Positions 59,989 to 64,000 of a stretch of 64,000 nucleotides of DNA are shown here, piece by piece. The translations under genes and the position numbers were made by a program. Within the stretch, counting starts at the first letter, position 1; each line of letters begins with the position of its first letter. The stretch is from Amycolatopsis thailandensis (GTDB lineage: Bacteria > Actinomycetota > Actinomycetes > Mycobacteriales > Pseudonocardiaceae): positions 1-64,000 of the forward strand of contig NZ_NMQT01000057.1 of the NCBI RefSeq assembly GCF_002234405.1. The letters are read 5' to 3'. Under the pieces are notes generated by a model. The model searched no databases and was not told the DNA's origin. It worked only from the letters and a program-made list of their open reading frames with translations.

Positions 59989-60930
59989 ATGGCATACCCA
60001 GGCGGCAACGGCTGGCCGGAGCAGCAACCTCAGCAGCCCTATCAGCAGCAACCCCCGCAGCAGGGGTATCCGCCGCAGAATCCGCCTCAGTACAGCCAGT
60101 ACCCGCAGCAACCTCAGCAGCCGTACGAGAGTTACCAGCAGTTCCCGCAGCAGACGTACCAGGGATTCGCGCCGGAGCCGCCGAAGAAGAGCAAGAAGGG
60201 CCTCTGGATCGGCCTCGGCGCGCTCGTCCTCGTCATCGCCGTCGGCGCCACGCTCTTCTTCGTCCTGCGTGACGGCGACGAGCCACAGCCTCAGGCCGGT
60301 CCGCCGCCTTCGTCCGCGCCGGTGCCACCCTCGTCCTCGGCGTCGAAACCGCCGTCCACGAGCAGCGGTGCCCCGAAAGACAACGAAGTGCCCTCGACGA
60401 CGCCCGGCTGGCAGGGGATCCTGTCAGCCAAGGACAAGACCGCCTACGACCTTCCCGCGTCCGGCTGGGAGACCAAGCCGGGCCAGATCGTCGGTTACAA
60501 CGAGGGCGAGTTCAAGATGGTCATCCACGAGGCGTCGACATACAAACTCGGCGCCTGCCCGGATGCCCGGGGCTCGAACCGCGGCGTCGTCGGCTTCGCC
60601 ACCGCGGGCGACATCCCGGTCGAAAACGCCGCCCGGGGCGCTGTGCGGCTCTGGATCCAGGCCGCCACCGGCAAGGCCGACGTCCCGATGCCCGACGTCA
60701 AGCAGGTCCCGATCGCGAACGGGGCGATCCAGGCGACCAGTTCGACCGGGACGTTCACCCCGCCCGAGACCGAAGAGTGCCGGGCGCCGAGCGTGAAGAT
60801 CACCTCGGCCGCGTTCAAATCCGGCGAGCAGACTATCTGCTTCGTCATGGCCATCGACCAGGGCACACCCGACGCGCTTCCCGACGCGGACGCGCAAAAG
60901 ATCCTCGCGAGTCTGAGGCCGCAGCCATGA
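59989..60930 (+). CDS. Gln/Pro-rich membrane-anchored protein (first of a paralogous pair)
   Basis: A 313-residue protein. Residues 1-~60 are a Gln/Pro/Tyr-rich low-complexity stretch (QQPQQPYQQQPPQQGYPPQN). Next come KKSKKG, one helix (~70-92, LWIGLGALVLVIAVGATLFF), a Pro/Ser-rich linker and an extracytoplasmic domain (GWQGILSAKDKTAYDLPASG, NRGVVGFATAGDIPVENAA, TICFVMAIDQGTPDALPD) with four cysteines. The plan recurs in the next gene, whose product ends with a similar QGIPDAV segment. Actinobacterial anchored proteins of this kind are common and mostly uncharacterised. The stop overlaps the next ATG. Confidence 0.75.
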   Translation: MAYPGGNGWPEQQPQQPYQQQPPQQGYPPQNPPQYSQYPQQPQQPYESYQQFPQQTYQGFAPEPPKKSKKGLWIGLGALVLVIAVGATLFFVLRDGDEPQPQAGPPPSSAPVPPSSSASKPPSTSSGAPKDNEVPSTTPGWQGILSAKDKTAYDLPASGWETKPGQIVGYNEGEFKMVIHEASTYKLGACPDARGSNRGVVGFATAGDIPVENAARGAVRLWIQAATGKADVPMPDVKQVPIANGAIQATSSTGTFTPPETEECRAPSVKITSAAFKSGEQTICFVMAIDQGTPDALPDADAQKILASLRPQP

Positions 60931-61790
60931 CCGACCCCGGTGAGCGCTCCGACGAACCGCGAACGTGGTTCGTCGATCCGCTCACCGGGCAGCCACTCGA
61001 AGCCGAGACCGAAAGGACCGGGCCGATCCCGGTCGTCCGGGATCCCGCCCCGGCTCGCCGCCGTCTCCGCCTCAGGCCGACGCTGGGCGTCATCGGGCTG
61101 ATCGTCGTCCTCGCGGTCGGCACGACGGCCACGTACCAGGCCAGGACAGCGCCGCCACCGCCCGCGCCGAGCCTCGTCCTTCCCGACCCGGTGATGCCCA
61201 CCAGGATCGAGCCCGTGATCGCGGGCTGGCAACCCGTCCAGTCCGACGATCACCCGCTCGTTTTCGACGTCCCGCCGGATTGGAAACTCGAAGAGCCGGA
61301 CGTCGCCGTCGGGTACGAGACGCCGGCCGGTGACCTCGTCACCCTGCAAGGCGTCGCCCGCTACCACCGCGATTTCTGCCCGGCCTCCGACCTCGCGGCG
61401 CGGGCGATGGCGGGATTCACCACCATCGACGAAGGCGAGGTCGGCGGCACCGCCCAAGCGGCGGAGGAAACGACCCTGCGATGGGCCGAAGCCGCGTACG
61501 GCTCTCTCGGCGAAGGACGGTCCCCGAAGACCGAAATCGGCAAGGCGGACCCGGTGAAGATGCTGGACGGCGGCGCGACGGCCACCGCCGTGACCACCAC
61601 CGTCGTCCCCGCCCCGGACGGGCCCTGCCCGGCCCCGTCGGTCGCGATCACCGCGATCGCCCTCCCCTTGCGCGCCCTGCCCGGATCCGGCCGCTACCAC
61701 GTCCTCCTGGTACTGGCGGACCAGGGAATCCCCGACGCCGTCGCCAGGGACATCGTCCTCAAGATGGGTGGGACCATCCGTCGCGAGTAG
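60927..61790 (+). CDS. Membrane-anchored protein (second of a paralogous pair)
   Basis: A 287-residue protein. A ~45-residue cytoplasmic segment rich in charged residues precedes one helix (~50-68, LGVIGLIVVLAVGTTATYQA), then a Pro-rich linker and an extracytoplasmic domain (IAGWQPVQSDDHPLVFDVPP, TLQGVARYHRDFCPASDLAA, LLVLADQGIPDAVARDIVLK). The GWQ start and DQG-x-PDA end match the upstream protein, so the two are tandem paralogues. Function unknown. ATG overlaps the upstream stop (ATGA), indicating coupling. Confidence 0.75.
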   Translation: MTDPGERSDEPRTWFVDPLTGQPLEAETERTGPIPVVRDPAPARRRLRLRPTLGVIGLIVVLAVGTTATYQARTAPPPPAPSLVLPDPVMPTRIEPVIAGWQPVQSDDHPLVFDVPPDWKLEEPDVAVGYETPAGDLVTLQGVARYHRDFCPASDLAARAMAGFTTIDEGEVGGTAQAAEETTLRWAEAAYGSLGEGRSPKTEIGKADPVKMLDGGATATAVTTTVVPAPDGPCPAPSVAITAIALPLRALPGSGRYHVLLVLADQGIPDAVARDIVLKMGGTIRRE

Positions 61791-61861
61791 CACTCCCCTA
61801 AGGGAAAGATGGGTCCGGTGCCGGATGTGCCGGACCGGCTCCCGCGCCTAATTTGATTTCC

Positions 61862-64000
61862 ATGCCAAAAGGGGGAAGCGGGACGGCCGCGCCGGGCCGG
61901 ACGCACAAGATCGCCACGGTGCTGAGGCACCGGCTGCCTTTCACCACCCTCGTCACGCTGACCATGCTCGCGCTCGCCTTGGCCACGGGCGCGCTCTGGT
62001 CGGCCGCCGAGGACCGCGCGGTGTACCCGTACATCGCGTATGGGCTGCCGTCACTCGAATCAGGCCGATGGTGGACCGTGCTCACCGGACCGCTGTTCGC
62101 GGTCGTCCCGCTGTACTACTTGCCGATGGTGCTCAGCTTCGCGCTGTTCGCCGGGTTCGCGGAGTGGCGGCTCGGGACGCGCCGGGCGATGGCCGTGACC
62201 ATCGGCGGCCAGTTCGTCAGCGTGCTGGTGGCCGTGCAGTTCCTGGCGCTGAGCCGGAACTCGGGCTGGGAGTGGGCGGAACGGGTCGCGGGCAGCCTCG
62301 ACGTCGGGTTCTCCGGGGGCGCGCTCGCCGCGGTCGCGGTCGCCAGCGCCACCCTGCGCCCGCCGTGGCGCCTGCGGTTGCGCGCCGGATTGTGCGTCTA
62401 CGCCGGGATCGCGATCATCTTCGTCGGCACCCTCGCCGACCTCGTGCACTTCTTCGCCCTCGTCCTGGCCCTGCCGTTCGGGCGCAAGTTCCTCGGTTCG
62501 AAGGAATCCGGCCGCGAACGACGGCCGAGCCTGCGCGAGTGGCGGTTCTACGTCGTGGCCGGCCTGCTGGTGCTGACGGTCGCCGAACTGGTGATGTCCT
62601 TCGTACCGGGCAACGGTCCCTTCGGTTCGTCCGAGGAGCTCTCGCTGTCCACCTGGGAAGTCGTCGTCCTGTGCCTGATCGTGGTGCCGATCATGAACGG
62701 CCTGCGCAAGGGCAGCCAGGTCGCCTGGTGGTGCGCGATGATCCTGACCTCGTTCGTCATCCTTCAGGTGATGGTCTACGGCGGGGTGCTCACGCTGGCG
62801 GAGATCTTCGGTGACGAGAGCGAACTGATGGATCCGCCGCTGTTCTTCGTGGACAACCTCCTGTGGACGGTCGAATTCGCGTTGCTGGTCTCGTCGCGGG
62901 GCGCCTTCCGCGTGCCGTCGCGCCGGAAACGCCGTCGTCTCGGCCGGATGGGCAACCCCGCGCTGGCCCGCACGCTGCTCAGCCGTCACGGCGGAAGCAC
63001 GCTTTCGTGGATGACGACGTGGCCGCAGAACTCGTACTTCGTGGCCGCGGACGGCAAGTCCTACCTCGCCTACCGGCGGCACGCCGGGGTCGCCATCGCC
63101 CTCGGCGACCCGATCGCCCCGGACGGCGCCGCCGACCGGACGATCGCCGAGTTCATCACGATGTGCGAGAACACCGGTCTCGTGCCGTGCCTGTTCTCCG
63201 CCACCGGCGACACCACCGCGAAGACCGAGGAACTCGGCTGGAAGCAGGTCCAGGTCGCCGAGGACACCCTGATCGAACTGGAAACGCTGGAGTTCCGCGG
63301 CAAGCGCTGGCAGGACGTGCGGACCGCGCTCAACCGCGCCAAGAAGGACGGCATCGAGTTCCGGCTCGTCCGGCTCGCCGACCAGCCGCGCGCGGTGATC
63401 TCGCAGGTGCGCGCGATCTCCGAGGAGTGGATCAGCGACAAGGGCATGCCGGAAATGGGCTTCACCCTCGGCGGGGTCGACGAGGCGATGGACCCCGAGA
63501 CCCGGGTCGGCCTCGCGGTGGACGCCGACGGCGTGGTCCACGGCGTGACGTCGTGGATGCCGGTCTACACCGGCGCGGGTGCCATCGGCGGCTGGACGCT
63601 CGACGTCATGCGCAAACGCGCCGACGGCTTCCGCCCGTCGATGGAGTTCCTGATCGCGTCGTCGTGCCTGGCCTTCCGCGATGAAGGCGCGAAGTTCGTT
63701 TCGCTGTCCGGCGCCCCGCTGGCGAGCTCCGGCGAACCCGCGCACGCCGTCGAGCGGGTGCTGGACGCGCTCGGCACGATGATGGAGCCGTTCTACGGGT
63801 TCCGTTCGCTGCACGCGTTCAAGGCGAAGTTCCAGCCGCGCCACGTCCCGCTGTACCTGGCGTTCCGCGACGAGGCGGATCTGCCGCGGATCGGGATCGC
63901 GCTCGGCCGGGCCTACCTGCCGAACACCGGGCTCCTGCGGCTGGCGAAGCTCGCGCGCTCGGGCAAGAAGCCCCAGCCCCAAAGAGATCAGCGCAACGTC
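61862..64000 (+). CDS. Rhomboid-like/DUF2156 fusion, MprF-like lysyl-phosphatidylglycerol synthetase family (truncated by the window)
   Basis: At least 713 residues, continuing beyond the window with no stop. The N-terminal part (~25-210) is a six-helix rhomboid-like domain: SGRWWTVLTG, a GFSGG motif (Ser151) and DLVHFFALVLAL (His196), matching the rhomboid Ser-His pair in order. Two or three further helices follow (~228-330). The C-terminal DUF2156 domain (~360-700) is the GNAT-like aminoacyltransferase of MprF (FVAADGKSYLAYRRHAGVAI; GWKQVQVAEDTLIEL; RAKKDGIEF). It probably modifies phosphatidylglycerol with an amino acid. TAATTT at 61849-61854 ends 7 nt before the ATG, suggesting a leaderless transcript. 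Confidence 0.85.
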   Translation, partial: MPKGGSGTAAPGRTHKIATVLRHRLPFTTLVTLTMLALALATGALWSAAEDRAVYPYIAYGLPSLESGRWWTVLTGPLFAVVPLYYLPMVLSFALFAGFAEWRLGTRRAMAVTIGGQFVSVLVAVQFLALSRNSGWEWAERVAGSLDVGFSGGALAAVAVASATLRPPWRLRLRAGLCVYAGIAIIFVGTLADLVHFFALVLALPFGRKFLGSKESGRERRPSLREWRFYVVAGLLVLTVAELVMSFVPGNGPFGSSEELSLSTWEVVVLCLIVVPIMNGLRKGSQVAWWCAMILTSFVILQVMVYGGVLTLAEIFGDESELMDPPLFFVDNLLWTVEFALLVSSRGAFRVPSRRKRRRLGRMGNPALARTLLSRHGGSTLSWMTTWPQNSYFVAADGKSYLAYRRHAGVAIALGDPIAPDGAADRTIAEFITMCENTGLVPCLFSATGDTTAKTEELGWKQVQVAEDTLIELETLEFRGKRWQDVRTALNRAKKDGIEFRLVRLADQPRAVISQVRAISEEWISDKGMPEMGFTLGGVDEAMDPETRVGLAVDADGVVHGVTSWMPVYTGAGAIGGWTLDVMRKRADGFRPSMEFLIASSCLAFRDEGAKFVSLSGAPLASSGEPAHAVERVLDALGTMMEPFYGFRSLHAFKAKFQPRHVPLYLAFRDEADLPRIGIALGRAYLPNTGLLRLAKLARSGKKPQPQRDQRNV

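Overview
The window is 64 kb of high-GC DNA (roughly 70%). It has strong GC3 bias, frequent GTG/TTG starts, 4-bp gene overlaps and several probable leaderless promoters. Gene content (Lsr2-type nucleoid protein, FasR-fabD-fabH-acpP-fabF cluster, homodimeric AceE, DUF3052 and DUF3145, AhpE peroxiredoxin, deazaflavin-dependent nitroreductase, MprF-like protein) places it in the Actinomycetota. The style suggests Pseudonocardiales, perhaps Amycolatopsis; that genus call is inference. It looks like core chromosome: no integrase, transposase, prophage or CRISPR array was seen.

Layout. 0-0.36 kb: leader/promoter of an rRNA operon reading left, out of the window. 0.36-8.9 kb: LtrA-family membrane protein, DHA2 drug exporter, dnaE (DNA polymerase III alpha), a pRiA4b ORF-3-like protein and a DDN-like reductase. 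9.2-9.5 kb: non-coding element with three copies of a ~30-bp motif. 9.7-14.2 kb: asparagine/aspartate catabolic operon (GntR regulator, permease, Rhizobium-type asparaginase, aspartase). 14.4-24.1 kb: hydrolase, phosphoesterase, PLP enzyme, TetR-controlled acyl-CoA synthetase, cupin, MarR/AhpD pair and a double-GNAT protein. 24.1-29.7 kb: tRNA-Val(UAC), ahpE, DUF3052, aceE, lldD-like. 29.8-31.4 kb: PnuC-like transporter and a MscS-TM-helix protein. 31.7-40.6 kb: fasR and the type II fatty-acid synthase operon, a CtpE-like P-type ATPase, an anchored protein and DUF3145. 41-50 kb: subtilase, an anchored protein, a disulfide oxidoreductase, a hybrid Lsr2/H1-like protein, and pntAA-pntAB-pntB-lplA. 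50.4-55.6 kb: TetR/reductase/desaturase module resembling DesT-DesCB, then a two-component system. 55.9-64 kb: acetyltransferase/XRE pair, DUF3626, YjbQ, membrane proteins, HAD hydrolase, two paralogous anchored proteins and a truncated rhomboid-like/DUF2156 (MprF-like) gene.

Functional links. Several genes converge on lipid and reducing-power metabolism: pyruvate to acetyl-CoA (aceE), lactate oxidation (lldD-like), saturated acyl chain synthesis (fasR-fab), acyl desaturation (desC/desB-like), fatty acid activation, NADPH supply (pnt) and lipoate attachment.

The most unusual signal is non-coding. At least eleven near-perfect intergenic palindromes share a small vocabulary (TGAAGG...CCTTCA, TCATGAGGGGTCCCC), and most lie at 3' ends of genes. 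Separately, three arrays are built from a 21-nt unit; two of them have the same layout of four forward plus three inverted copies. Other items of note are the Lsr2 dimerisation domain fused to an H1-like Lys/Ala/Pro tail, a three-hairpin structured region upstream of fasR ending in a terminator, and a divergent pair whose two -10 boxes both sit 7 nt from the start codons.
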